A stretch of DNA of 39,345 nt, taken from positions 1 through 39,345 of the forward strand of contig JAILHY010000073.1 in NCBI GenBank assembly GCA_024695575.1, read 5' to 3'. The notes below the pieces were generated by a model that was given only the letters and a program-made list of their open reading frames with translations, ran no database searches and had not been told where the DNA came from. This document shows positions 1-8,049 of this stretch, one piece after another. The translations under genes and the position numbers were made by a program. Origin of the DNA: Lachnospiraceae bacterium (lineage in GTDB: Bacteria; Bacillota; Clostridia; Lachnospirales; Lachnospiraceae). How positions within the stretch are numbered: the stretch's first letter is position 1; each line of letters begins with the position of its first letter.

Positions 1-38
1 GGTAACGGGACCTGCGTAAATCGAATACAGGAGGATGT

Positions 39-73
39 AAAGCACTTTGGGCGAAAACCAAAGTGCTTTTTTG
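39..73 (+). terminator. Rho-independent terminator of an upstream gene
   Basis: A perfect 12-bp stem (39-50 pairing with 58-69) closes a 7-base loop and runs into a short T tract. It probably ends transcription of a gene lying before the window and insulates the regulator downstream. Confidence 0.75.
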
Positions 74-74
74 C

Positions 75-234
75 TGTAAATAGTGTAAATATTACAGGGG
101 AATTATGTAAACACGATGTAAATGCGTGTAAAATTACCTAAAGACAATTTATTTTTAATCTTTTTATTGACAAATTGCACAACATCTGTTAAAACGAAGA
201 TGTAACGGATGTAAAACAACTGTAAACGTTTACA
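75..234 (+). promoter_or_regulatory. Promoter and multi-site operator region of the LacI-type regulator
   Basis: A -35 TTGACA at 167-172 and a -10-like TAAAAC at 190-195 are 17 bases apart. The perfect palindrome TGTAAACGTTTACA at 221-234 is a typical LacI/GalR-family operator and lies just after the predicted transcription start, which suggests autorepression. A second, gapped palindrome TGTAA-ATA-TTACA is at 84-96. Single TGTAAA half-sites start at 75, 84, 106, 117, 127, 210 and 221 (one more lies at 36), with a TGTAAC at 201. Several spacings are 9 to 11 bases, close to one helical turn. Operator function is inferred. Confidence 0.7.
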
Positions 235-255
235 CAACAAAGAAAGAGATCGTCT

Positions 256-1263
256 ATGAACAAAGCTACGATGATGGATATTGCGCGTGAATCAGGCTAT
301 TCCATCGCAACGGTCTCGAGGGTTTTGAACAAGAGCGGGAATTATTCTCCCGAAGCTGAAAAGAAGATCCTTGAGATTGCGGAGGCCAAGCAGTACACGC
401 CCGATCTGTCCGCCCAGGAATTAAGACTTCAGCACGGAAAGAGTATCGGTGTCATAATACCCAGCATGGAGATCGCATATTACGGATTTCTCGGTCAGAT
501 GATCCAAAGAGAGCTTCTTCTTCAGGATTACTATCCGGTGTTCTTAAGTCTTGGTTCCAAGGAACTGACAAACGAGCGGATCTTTTCGATCATCCGCTCA
601 CTGCACATTTCCGGCCTGGTATGCATAAGCTGCGTGTTTGATTTTCCTGATCTTCAGGAGCTTAACATTCCTGCGGTGTATGTAAACAGAACCTTCACCG
701 GAGTGGAGATGAAGCACACAATGCATTATTCCTGCGTTAAGCCCGATTACAGGCAGGCAGGATATCTTGCAGCCGAGGAACTTTCAAAGAAAGGATGCAG
801 GAAAGTTGCTTTCCTTTCGGGGGTACAGAAAGGTAACCTGCAGGAAAAGAAACAGAGCTTCATAGAGTTCTCGAGATACTTCGGGATGGAGTATATCGAA
901 CTTAAGGAGATGGAAGTTGAGGATCTGATGCAGTCAGGTTACAGCAAGGCAAGAGCCGGATACGAGGAGCATCCCGAGATTGACGGATACTACTGCGATA
1001 CGGACATTACCGCCGTAGGGGCTCTTACCTACTTCAGGGAAAAAGGAATTTCCGTACCGGAGGACATTCAGCTTGTGGGATACGGAAGTGTCAACCCGGA
1101 TCTGAGATACTTCTACGACATCACTCATATCAGGATTCCTTCCGGCGCCATAGCCCATGAGGCAGCGGAAATGATAATCGGCATGACGGAAGGAAAGAAC
1201 GAACATCCGAGGGAGATCACCCTTCAGATGGACCTTGTTCAGGGAAAGACCACCAAGCCCTGA
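256..1263 (+). CDS. LacI/GalR-family transcriptional regulator
   Basis: The 335-residue protein has the family layout. An N-terminal DNA-binding helix-turn-helix (MMDIARESGYSIATVSRVLN, about residues 6-25) is followed by the hinge region and a periplasmic-binding-protein-like effector domain from about residue 60 to the end, where GVIIPSM and DIQLVGYG are typical strand motifs. It is expected to bind a small sugar-like ligand and control the adjoining operon. The ATG at 256 is preceded by a purine-rich AAAGAGA. A perfect TGTAAACGTTTACA operator lies about 20 bases before the start, so autoregulation is likely. Only about 80 bases separate it from the transporter binding-protein gene, with no clear terminator, so it probably heads the transport operon. 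The effector is unknown. Confidence 0.92.
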   Translation: MNKATMMDIARESGYSIATVSRVLNKSGNYSPEAEKKILEIAEAKQYTPDLSAQELRLQHGKSIGVIIPSMEIAYYGFLGQMIQRELLLQDYYPVFLSLGSKELTNERIFSIIRSLHISGLVCISCVFDFPDLQELNIPAVYVNRTFTGVEMKHTMHYSCVKPDYRQAGYLAAEELSKKGCRKVAFLSGVQKGNLQEKKQSFIEFSRYFGMEYIELKEMEVEDLMQSGYSKARAGYEEHPEIDGYYCDTDITAVGALTYFREKGISVPEDIQLVGYGSVNPDLRYFYDITHIRIPSGAIAHEAAEMIIGMTEGKNEHPREITLQMDLVQGKTTKP

Positions 1264-1283
1264 CAGACATTAACCGGAGTAAA

Positions 1284-1307
1284 TCAGTTCCTTGGGGAAA
1301 GGACTGA
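1284..1307 (+). other. Intercistronic stem-loop between regulator and binding-protein gene
   Basis: TCAGT plus CCTT (1284-1293, one bulged T) pairs with AAGG plus ACTGA (1299-1307). There is no T run after it, so it is more likely an RNA stability or processing element than a terminator. It would let the regulator and transporter messages be present at different levels. Confidence 0.4.
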
Positions 1308-1345
1308 CAATAAACTATCCAACTAAAAGGGAGGTTACAAGAAAT

Positions 1346-2953
1346 ATGAAAAAAGCTATCGCGTTACTTCTTTCACTCGCAATGATCGTTTCGATGACTG
1401 CCTGTGGCGGAAAAACAGAAGGCGGTTCAGGCAAGGAGAAGGTTCTGAACATCGCTTATCACGCAACTCTTACTTCACTCAATCCGTTCCAGACCATGAG
1501 TGAAGGCATGGGCCCCTTAAGCCTTTACGGCTATCAGCCCCTGTTCTACAAATCACAGTATGTATCAGGCAAAGGCGAGATCAACGGCAGCGGCCTTTAT
1601 CCCGGCGTAGCCAAGACCTTTACCAAGGCGGACGATCTTACCTATGATGTTGAGATCTTTGATTACGTAGTTGACTCCGAAGGCAACAAGATCACAGCAG
1701 ACGACGTTGTTTTCTCTGTTGAAGAATGTATCGCCGAAGGTAACCTTGTAATGCAGATCGGTACCATCGCATCCGTTGAGAAGACCGGTGATTACACGGT
1801 TCGTTTCCACATGGTTAACTCTCAGGCAGGAGCTTTCAACAACTCCGTAACCCAGATCGGCATCGTATCCAAGGCTGCTTTTGAAAAGTACAACGGATTT
1901 GTTGATGCTACCGAAACAGTTTCCACTTCCCCTTATCTTATCAAGAACTTTGTTTCGGGCTCCACTTATGAATTTGTAAAGAACGAGAAATACTGGCAGA
2001 AGGATGAACTCCGCACCATGTTCGACGAAGCTAACGTTGATCGTGTTAAGATGACCGGCGTTGTTGATGCGGCTACCCGTGCAGGTCTTGTTGAATCCGG
2101 TGCTGCTGACTGGGCATCCAGAGTTGATCAGTCCCAGCTGTATCTTTTCAACGATGCATCCAAGTTCAACCTTTTCTCTATCCCCAACTCACTTACCTAC
2201 ATGCTTTCCTTCAACATGGGCGGTTCCAAGGTTGATGCGGGCGCAAGCATCGTAGAGAACAACCAGAAGCTTCGTGAAGCTATCTTCACCGCAATTGACT
2301 GTAACGCACTTGTTGCATCCGTAGCACTTGGTAACGGCGCCGTAACACACGCTTACGGTAATGAAAGTTATCCCGATTACCTCAAGAAATGGGACAGCGA
2401 GCCTTACTTCGATTATGACAAAGAAAAGGCAAAGAGCCTTCTTGCTGAATCCGGCTACAACGGAGAAACCATTACACTTCTTACCACCAACAACACCATC
2501 TGGTCCAAGATCGCAGAAGTTATCCAGGGATGCCTTATCGATGTAGGTATCAAGTGCGAACTCAACACCGTTGACGATGCAATGTTCGTTCCTACCAGAA
2601 ACTCCTTCAGCGGCTGGGATGTAACCGTTGATAACAAGGGCGCAGGTGACTACATTACTTCAATCTTTAAGTATTCCTTTGACCAGGATACATTCGGCGG
2701 AATTACCCAGTGCGGTTACTCCGATGAAGACATGCAGGTTCTTCTTCGCGCAGCACTTGAAGAGAAGACCCACAACGCAGATACAGCAGATGCTTTCCAT
2801 CAGTACCTTAAGGGTAAGGCTATCAGCCGTGGTCTTTACTATGACTACTACAATTATGCGGCTTCCGTAAACGTAAAGGACAATCCTCTTTCCGATAAGT
2901 GCTTCCTCATCTTTGGACACGCACAGTACGATTCTGCATTATTCAATAAATAA
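1346..2953 (+). CDS. ABC transporter substrate-binding lipoprotein, family 5 (Opp/Dpp type)
   Basis: This 535-residue extracytoplasmic solute-binding lipoprotein (SBP_bac_5) begins with a type II signal peptide, KKAIALLLSLAMIVSMTAC, whose lipobox-like end places the lipidated cysteine near residue 20. A Gly/Ser-rich linker and the two-lobed binding domain follow. An upstream in-frame ATG at 1292 would add 18 residues before the signal peptide. The ATG at 1346 is preferred because AAAGGGAGG at about 1326-1334 precedes it and the signal peptide then starts the protein. It is followed by two permeases and two ATPases of the same family. This family binds peptides, nickel or oligosaccharides. The neighbouring LacI regulator and esterases favour a sugar-containing or ester substrate, which is inference. 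Confidence 0.93.
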   Translation: MKKAIALLLSLAMIVSMTACGGKTEGGSGKEKVLNIAYHATLTSLNPFQTMSEGMGPLSLYGYQPLFYKSQYVSGKGEINGSGLYPGVAKTFTKADDLTYDVEIFDYVVDSEGNKITADDVVFSVEECIAEGNLVMQIGTIASVEKTGDYTVRFHMVNSQAGAFNNSVTQIGIVSKAAFEKYNGFVDATETVSTSPYLIKNFVSGSTYEFVKNEKYWQKDELRTMFDEANVDRVKMTGVVDAATRAGLVESGAADWASRVDQSQLYLFNDASKFNLFSIPNSLTYMLSFNMGGSKVDAGASIVENNQKLREAIFTAIDCNALVASVALGNGAVTHAYGNESYPDYLKKWDSEPYFDYDKEKAKSLLAESGYNGETITLLTTNNTIWSKIAEVIQGCLIDVGIKCELNTVDDAMFVPTRNSFSGWDVTVDNKGAGDYITSIFKYSFDQDTFGGITQCGYSDEDMQVLLRAALEEKTHNADTADAFHQYLKGKAISRGLYYDYYNYAASVNVKDNPLSDKCFLIFGHAQYDSALFNK

Positions 2954-2967
2954 TTCTGAGCGCAGGA

Positions 2968-2993
2968 GGGTCCTTCGCGCAGGCGAAGGACCC
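2968..2993 (+). other. Strong intercistronic hairpin after the binding-protein gene
   Basis: A perfect 11-bp GC-rich stem (GGGTCCTTCGC, 2968-2978, with 2983-2993) closes a 4-base loop and has no T tract. Hairpins here are a known way to protect binding-protein mRNA from 3' decay and lower permease expression, giving binding protein in excess. That role is inferred. Confidence 0.65.
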
Positions 2994-3038
2994 ACTTGCT
3001 CAATTCTCTCCACAGCATATAAAGGAGACAGTTAAAAA

Positions 3039-4037
3039 ATGGCACGTTATATTCTGAAGCGGCTTCTTATGATGATACCGGTCATTCTGGGAGTCAGCAT
3101 TCTGATATTTACAATTATGTATTTTGCTCCCGGTAATCCCGCGGAAATAATCCTGGGCGGTAACGCAACCAAGGAACAGTATGCGGAACTTACGGAGAAG
3201 CTGGGCTTGAACCGCTCTTATTTTGAGAGATTGTTTGAGTATCTTGGAAACGTGTTCCTTCGCTTTGATTTCGGTACATCCTATATTTCGGGTGCATCGG
3301 TTTCAAGAGAGATCATCACAAGATTCCCCAGATCACTCCTGATCGCTTTCGTATCAATGATCATCACGCTGGCAGCAGGTATCCCTCTTGGTATCACCGC
3401 AGCTACACACAGAAACAAAGCCGGTGACTACGCCACCATGCTTTTCTCACTTGTAGGTGTATCAATGCCCGGTTTCTGGGCAGGCCAGATGCTTCAGGTA
3501 CTGTTTGCGGTTTATCTTGCAATTCTTCCTTTCGGAGGATATACGGCAGGACATCCCAAGTTCTATGTTCTTCCCTGCGTGGCTGCAAGTATCGCGGGAA
3601 TAGCAAGTATAGCACGTCAGACAAGATCATCCATGCTTGAAGTAATCCGTGCGGATTACATCACAACGGCGAGAGCCAAAGGACAGACAGAGCACGTTGT
3701 TCTTTATAAACACGCGCTGAAGAACGCACTTATCCCCATCATCACCTCAGCCGGTATGAGCTTTGGTATAACAATGGGCGGTGCGCTGGTAATCGAAACC
3801 GTATTCGCACTTCCGGGACTCGGAATGTACATTGTAAGCGGAATAAACGGACGTGATTATCCCGTTGTACAGGGCGGTATCATCTTTATTTCCATAGCGT
3901 TCAGTCTGGTTATGCTTCTTGTGGATCTGGTTTATGCTTTCGTAGATCCCAGAATCAAGACTCAGTATCAGGGTGAACACAAGAAACGCTCAAAAGCCGG
4001 CAAAAAGAAACCGGCAGTTGAGGGGGGCGCAAAATGA
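3039..4037 (+). CDS. ABC transporter permease, Opp/Dpp B type
   Basis: This 332-residue integral membrane permease starts with the family hallmark N-terminus, ARYILKRLLMMIPVILGVSI, forming the first membrane segment. Six membrane spans are predicted by eye. The cytoplasmic coupling loop, LEVIRADYITTARAKG then ALKNALIPIIT, contacts the ATPases. The C-terminus is Lys-rich and longer than usual. AAAGGAGA (3019-3026) precedes the ATG. Its stop overlaps the next permease start by four bases (ATGA), so the two are translationally coupled and form the heteromeric channel. Confidence 0.93.
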   Translation: MARYILKRLLMMIPVILGVSILIFTIMYFAPGNPAEIILGGNATKEQYAELTEKLGLNRSYFERLFEYLGNVFLRFDFGTSYISGASVSREIITRFPRSLLIAFVSMIITLAAGIPLGITAATHRNKAGDYATMLFSLVGVSMPGFWAGQMLQVLFAVYLAILPFGGYTAGHPKFYVLPCVAASIAGIASIARQTRSSMLEVIRADYITTARAKGQTEHVVLYKHALKNALIPIITSAGMSFGITMGGALVIETVFALPGLGMYIVSGINGRDYPVVQGGIIFISIAFSLVMLLVDLVYAFVDPRIKTQYQGEHKKRSKAGKKKPAVEGGAK

Positions 4038-4897
4038 AAAACGGAAAACTGAAAAAGCAGAGCCAGCTTCTGGAGATATTAAAGCGATTGGCCAAGAATA
4101 AAGCGGCCATGGTCGGATTGTTCATCATCATCGTGATGGCAGTGATCGCGGCTTTTGCTCCCCTGATCGCACCTTACAGATACGACGAAGCTAACTTTTA
4201 CAATATATTCCAGCCTTTCTCAAAGGAACATCTCCTTGGCACCGATCAGCTGGGACGAGACATTCTCTCAAGACTTATCTACGGCGCCAGATATTCTTTG
4301 AAGATAGGTATCTATTCCGTGGCCATGGCAGCAACCGCCGGAGCCGTAATCGGTTCCATAGCAGGTTATTTCGGAGGAGTTGTGGATGACGTTATCATGC
4401 GTATCCTTGATATCGTAAACTCTATTCCCGGCCTGGTTCTTTCTATCGCGGTAGCAGCAATCTTAGGCCCCGGATTTACAAACTGCATCATTGCACTGGC
4501 ACTTGGTACCACTCCCATGTATGCACGAATGATCCGTGCTTCCATCCTCAATATCCGTAAGATGGAATACCTTGAGGCGGCAACTTCAATCAACTGCTCA
4601 AGCGCACGCATCATTTTCCGTCATATTCTTCCCAATGCCATTTCTCCGCTTATCGTACTTGCTACCATGAGCGTTGCACAGGCGATCCTGACAGCAGCTT
4701 CTTTGTCATTCATCGGACTTGGCGTACAGCCACCGGAGCCTGAATGGGGAGCGATGCTTGCAGATGCAAGAACTCATCTTCGCCAGTATCCGAGACTGGT
4801 TCTGGTTCCCGGTATTACCATCATGATTGCCGTGTTGTCCCTGAATATTCTGGGTGACGGCTTAAGGGATGCGATGGATCCCAAGCTGAAGGATTAA
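4034..4897 (+). CDS. ABC transporter permease, Opp/Dpp C type
   Basis: This 287-residue second permease has the DppC/OppC layout. A cytoplasmic basic N-terminus is followed by a membrane span at about residues 25-45, an extracytoplasmic stretch with HLLGTDQLGRDILSRLIYGA (a family signature), then five more spans. The coupling loop reads MEYLEAATSINCSSARIIFRHILPNA. LSFIGLGVQPPEPEWGAML near the end is also characteristic. The start overlaps the first permease by four bases. It pairs with that permease to make the channel for the ligand delivered by the lipoprotein. Confidence 0.93.
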   Translation: MKNGKLKKQSQLLEILKRLAKNKAAMVGLFIIIVMAVIAAFAPLIAPYRYDEANFYNIFQPFSKEHLLGTDQLGRDILSRLIYGARYSLKIGIYSVAMAATAGAVIGSIAGYFGGVVDDVIMRILDIVNSIPGLVLSIAVAAILGPGFTNCIIALALGTTPMYARMIRASILNIRKMEYLEAATSINCSSARIIFRHILPNAISPLIVLATMSVAQAILTAASLSFIGLGVQPPEPEWGAMLADARTHLRQYPRLVLVPGITIMIAVLSLNILGDGLRDAMDPKLKD

Positions 4898-4907
4898 GGA
4901 GGACGCC

Positions 4908-5945
4908 ATGAAGAAGGAAAAAGAAATCATGACGGAAGAAGTGAACTGGAAGGAAGGAGCGGATCATTTCCTTTCGGTCAGGGATCTGGTGGTGGAATAT
5001 ACAGCCGCCGGTGAAGTAATACATGCGGTAAACGGCGTTTCTTTTGACCTTGAAAGAGGTGAGACCCTCGGACTTGTGGGAGAGACAGGCGCCGGTAAAA
5101 CAACTATAGCCAAGGCGATATTAAGGATCCTTCCCGATCCCCCCGCCAAAGTCAGAAACGGAAATATTCTTTTAAACGGTGTAGATCTTTATAAGATCAG
5201 TGAACACGAAATGCGTAAGGTTAGAGGTGAGAAGATCTCCATGATCTTCCAGGATCCTATGACCGCTCTTAACCCTGTTATGACGGTAGGAGACCAGATA
5301 GCTGAGGCAATCGAGCTCCACCATAAGGAATTCTCTCCCAAAGAGGTTACGGAAAGAGCCTGCGAAATGCTTGAAAAAGTAGGCATAGCCGCAAGCCGTT
5401 ACGGAGATTATCCTCATCAGTTTTCGGGCGGAATGAAGCAGCGTGTTGTCATCGCAATGTCACTTGCCTGCAATCCTTTGCTTATCCTTGCGGATGAGCC
5501 CACAACCGCTCTTGACGTTACTATCCAGGCTCAGGTGCTTGATATGATGAAGGCACTTAGAGAGGAACAGAATACATCAATGATCCTTATAACCCATGAC
5601 CTTGGCGTTGTGGCAGAGACCTGCGACAAAGTAGCTGTAGTTTATGCGGGACAGATCATTGAATTAGGTTCAAAAGAAGAAATATTCGACGATCCGAGAC
5701 ATCCTTATACACTTGGACTTTTCGGCTCGCTTCCCACCCTTACGGGGGATGAAAAGAGACTTCATCCCATCGACGGTATGCCTCCGAACCCTGCGGATCT
5801 TCCCGAGGGCTGTGCATTCAATCCAAGATGCGGCAAGGCTTGTGATGCCTGCAGGAAAAAGGATAAAATGCCGGAGCTTATCCATATCGGCGGAACCCAT
5901 TATGTCAGATGCTTTGATGACGGCGTGAAGGAGAAAAAAGCATGA
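4908..5945 (+). CDS. ABC transporter ATP-binding protein, Opp/Dpp D type
   Basis: This 345-residue cytoplasmic ATPase powers the importer. Walker A is GETGAGKT (about residues 58-65), Q-loop FQDPMTALNP, signature FSGGMKQR and Walker B LLILADEPTTALD, followed by the H-loop ITHDLGVV. The last 60 residues form the family's C-terminal domain, with the cysteine pattern CAFNPRCGKACDACR and a final HYVRCF typical of OppD/DppD. AAGGAGG at 4896-4902 sits just before the ATG. It overlaps the next ATPase gene by four bases. Confidence 0.93.
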   Translation: MKKEKEIMTEEVNWKEGADHFLSVRDLVVEYTAAGEVIHAVNGVSFDLERGETLGLVGETGAGKTTIAKAILRILPDPPAKVRNGNILLNGVDLYKISEHEMRKVRGEKISMIFQDPMTALNPVMTVGDQIAEAIELHHKEFSPKEVTERACEMLEKVGIAASRYGDYPHQFSGGMKQRVVIAMSLACNPLLILADEPTTALDVTIQAQVLDMMKALREEQNTSMILITHDLGVVAETCDKVAVVYAGQIIELGSKEEIFDDPRHPYTLGLFGSLPTLTGDEKRLHPIDGMPPNPADLPEGCAFNPRCGKACDACRKKDKMPELIHIGGTHYVRCFDDGVKEKKA

Positions 5946-6928
5946 GTACACTTATTGAAGTGAAAAATCTGAAGAAATACTTTCAGACCAGCAAAGGCGA
6001 TCTTCACGCGGTCGATGATGTTTCTTTTTCAATAGAGAAGGGCCATACACTGGGCGTTGTAGGTGAGTCGGGCTGCGGTAAATCAACATTGGGCCGTACC
6101 ATGATCCACCTCCTTGAAGCTACGGACGGTCAGATCCTGTTTGAAGGCGAGGACGTGACCAGGATCAAAGGCAAGGCACTCAGGAAATTCAGGGAAAACG
6201 CGCAGATCATTTTCCAGGATCCTTATTCTTCATTGAATCCCAGATTTACGGTCAAGCAGACAATCCTTGAGCCCCTGGTACTTTCTCGTCGTTACTCCAA
6301 GGCAGAGCTTGAAAAAGAAGCAGATCGCCTTATGGACCTCGTAGGAATAGACAGAAGACTTGCTCTTTCGTATCCGCACGAGCTTGACGGCGGAAGAAGA
6401 CAGCGTGTCGGCATCGGACGTGCCCTTGCTTTGAACCCTAAGTTTGTAGTCTGCGATGAGCCCGTATCCGCCCTTGACGTTTCCATTCAGGCTCAGATTC
6501 TTAACCTTATACAGGATCTTCAGGATGAATTCGGTCTTACTTTTATGTTTATAACCCATGACCTTTCGGTAGTGCGTCATGTTTCGGATCATATATGCGT
6601 TATGTACATGGGAAATCTGGTGGAAAAGAGCCCTTCGAAGGAACTTTTCAATAACCCGATGCATCCTTACACCAAGGCGCTTCTTTCTGCGATCCCCAGT
6701 ATAGACATTCACTCGCCCATGAAGCGTATCATCCTTGAAGGCGAGGTAACATCACCCGTTGAACCCGCACCCGGATGCCGTTTCGCACCCAGATGTCCTT
6801 ACGCAACGGAAGCCTGCCGTCAGAATCAGGAACTTCGCGAACTCAAACCCAACCATTTTGTAAGCTGTCACAGGGCGGAAGAGATCATGAAGATCGAAGC
6901 GGAAAAGAAAAACCGGAGTAACGAATAA
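5942..6928 (+). CDS. ABC transporter ATP-binding protein, Opp/Dpp F type
   Basis: This 328-residue second ATPase would pair with the upstream D-type ATPase. Walker A is GESGCGKS (residues 41-48), Q-loop FQDPYSSLNP, Walker B FVVCDEPVSALD and H-loop ITHDLSVV. The C-terminal PHRCPYAT-like oligopeptide domain is present as RFAPRCPYATEACR. The ABC signature reads LDGGRRQ instead of LSGGQ, with Asp149 in place of the usual serine. I believe this form is found in other clostridial F-type subunits, so it may give an asymmetric ATPase pair rather than a dead one. It starts inside the upstream stop (ATGA) and ends one base before the next gene. Confidence 0.92.
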   Translation: MSTLIEVKNLKKYFQTSKGDLHAVDDVSFSIEKGHTLGVVGESGCGKSTLGRTMIHLLEATDGQILFEGEDVTRIKGKALRKFRENAQIIFQDPYSSLNPRFTVKQTILEPLVLSRRYSKAELEKEADRLMDLVGIDRRLALSYPHELDGGRRQRVGIGRALALNPKFVVCDEPVSALDVSIQAQILNLIQDLQDEFGLTFMFITHDLSVVRHVSDHICVMYMGNLVEKSPSKELFNNPMHPYTKALLSAIPSIDIHSPMKRIILEGEVTSPVEPAPGCRFAPRCPYATEACRQNQELRELKPNHFVSCHRAEEIMKIEAEKKNRSNE

Positions 6929-6929
6929 A

Positions 6930-8036
6930 ATGGAGATCAATCGGGACCTTAAGTTCAATTACAATCCGGAAACATTTCTGGTATACCCGGATAAGCCCTT
7001 TGCCCTTCTGGACAAATACAGATACGACCTTTTTTTTGCGCCCATCGTAAAAGAAGGCGTGGTCTATCTTGCAACGGAGGATTTAAAGCGGGTTTATTCA
7101 GGGACGGCCGTTGTTCCGGATAATGATGCGGAAGCCATAAGGGAAGACGGCACCGAATATGTGCCGGTGATTTCCTTCCTTGCAAGGAACTTAAAGCTTA
7201 AATGCACAGTATCCCAGGGGCGCCTTGTTTTTGCTAAGAACAGTGTTGCTGCCGGCAGATTTGAAAATCTGTGGTGGGATCTTTACGGAAGAGACAAGGA
7301 CTGGGGCGACCTTTACAGAGTTTTCTGGTTTGAACCGCTCCACAGGCTCATTCCTTACAGACTTTATGTTCCCACATGGTACGACGGGACCGAAGATATG
7401 AAGCTTCTTTGCCTTCTTCACGGAGGCGGGAGCAATACCGACGAAGCCTTTGAAAGTACAGGCAACCGCCTGCAGGTATTCGCCGAGAAATTAGGCTATA
7501 TATGCCTATCTATTGATGCGGCATTGGCGGATTCGACTTACGGATGCTTACTTCTTCCGGAAGGTGCGGACATTCCGGGACTTGATTATTCCTGTAAGGA
7601 AAATCCGCTTAGGCTGAGTGAAACCAGCATTGCATACAGAAAACTTGCAGAAGAATCCGTTATCCATGTGATCGACATGATCTCAAGGATATACAGGATC
7701 GACCCGGATCGCCGATATCTGTTCGGCAATTCCATGGGAGGTATGGGAACATTTCACATTCCGGCGGAACATCCCGGAATATTCAGGGCCATAGCACCTG
7801 CGGGAGCTGCGCCCGACATGCGAGGATTTGAATACGAAAAGCTGAAGGGACTTCCTATTCTTTTGATAGCGGGTACGGAAGATTACCACGGCTTTGATTA
7901 TATCAGAAATGCTTACAGAATAACCAAAGAGGCGGGACTTGACATACGTTTCCTTCCTGTGGGAGGCGGGCATCACGAAGACTGCTACAAGGAAGTGTTA
8001 CAGGAACTGTTCGATTTCTTTGAAGAAAACTGCTGA
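6930..8036 (+). CDS. Alpha/beta hydrolase, esterase (PHB depolymerase / CE1-like), with stalk-like N-terminal domain
   Basis: This 368-residue protein has no signal peptide and is predicted cytoplasmic. The catalytic domain starts at about residue 140 with YRLYVPTWYDG and the oxyanion region CLLHGGGSN. The nucleophile elbow is GNSMGG with Ser268. Asp318 (GTEDYHG) and His348 (GGGHHED) are in the expected places for a Ser-Asp-His triad. Residues about 35-110 (APIVKEGVVYLA, then YVPVISFLARNLKLK) resemble the copper amine oxidase-type N-terminal domain that is normally extracellular. The gene begins one base after the ATPase stop, so it belongs to the transport operon. It probably hydrolyses an ester on the imported substrate; a feruloyl or acetyl ester is a guess. 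Confidence 0.85.
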   Translation: MEINRDLKFNYNPETFLVYPDKPFALLDKYRYDLFFAPIVKEGVVYLATEDLKRVYSGTAVVPDNDAEAIREDGTEYVPVISFLARNLKLKCTVSQGRLVFAKNSVAAGRFENLWWDLYGRDKDWGDLYRVFWFEPLHRLIPYRLYVPTWYDGTEDMKLLCLLHGGGSNTDEAFESTGNRLQVFAEKLGYICLSIDAALADSTYGCLLLPEGADIPGLDYSCKENPLRLSETSIAYRKLAEESVIHVIDMISRIYRIDPDRRYLFGNSMGGMGTFHIPAEHPGIFRAIAPAGAAPDMRGFEYEKLKGLPILLIAGTEDYHGFDYIRNAYRITKEAGLDIRFLPVGGGHHEDCYKEVLQELFDFFEENC

Positions 8037-8049
8037 AGGGGGAACAACC

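Noticed and set aside
75-132. CRISPR-like short repeats
   Set aside because: The repeated unit is only six bases with irregular spacing; operator half-sites explain it better.
6230-6712. 160-codon open frame on the - strand
   Set aside because: It is antisense to the F-type ATPase gene, with no start signals.
1346-6928. Dedicated nickel importer
   Set aside because: The family includes Nik systems, but there is no nickel enzyme or NikR nearby; a LacI regulator and esterases point elsewhere.
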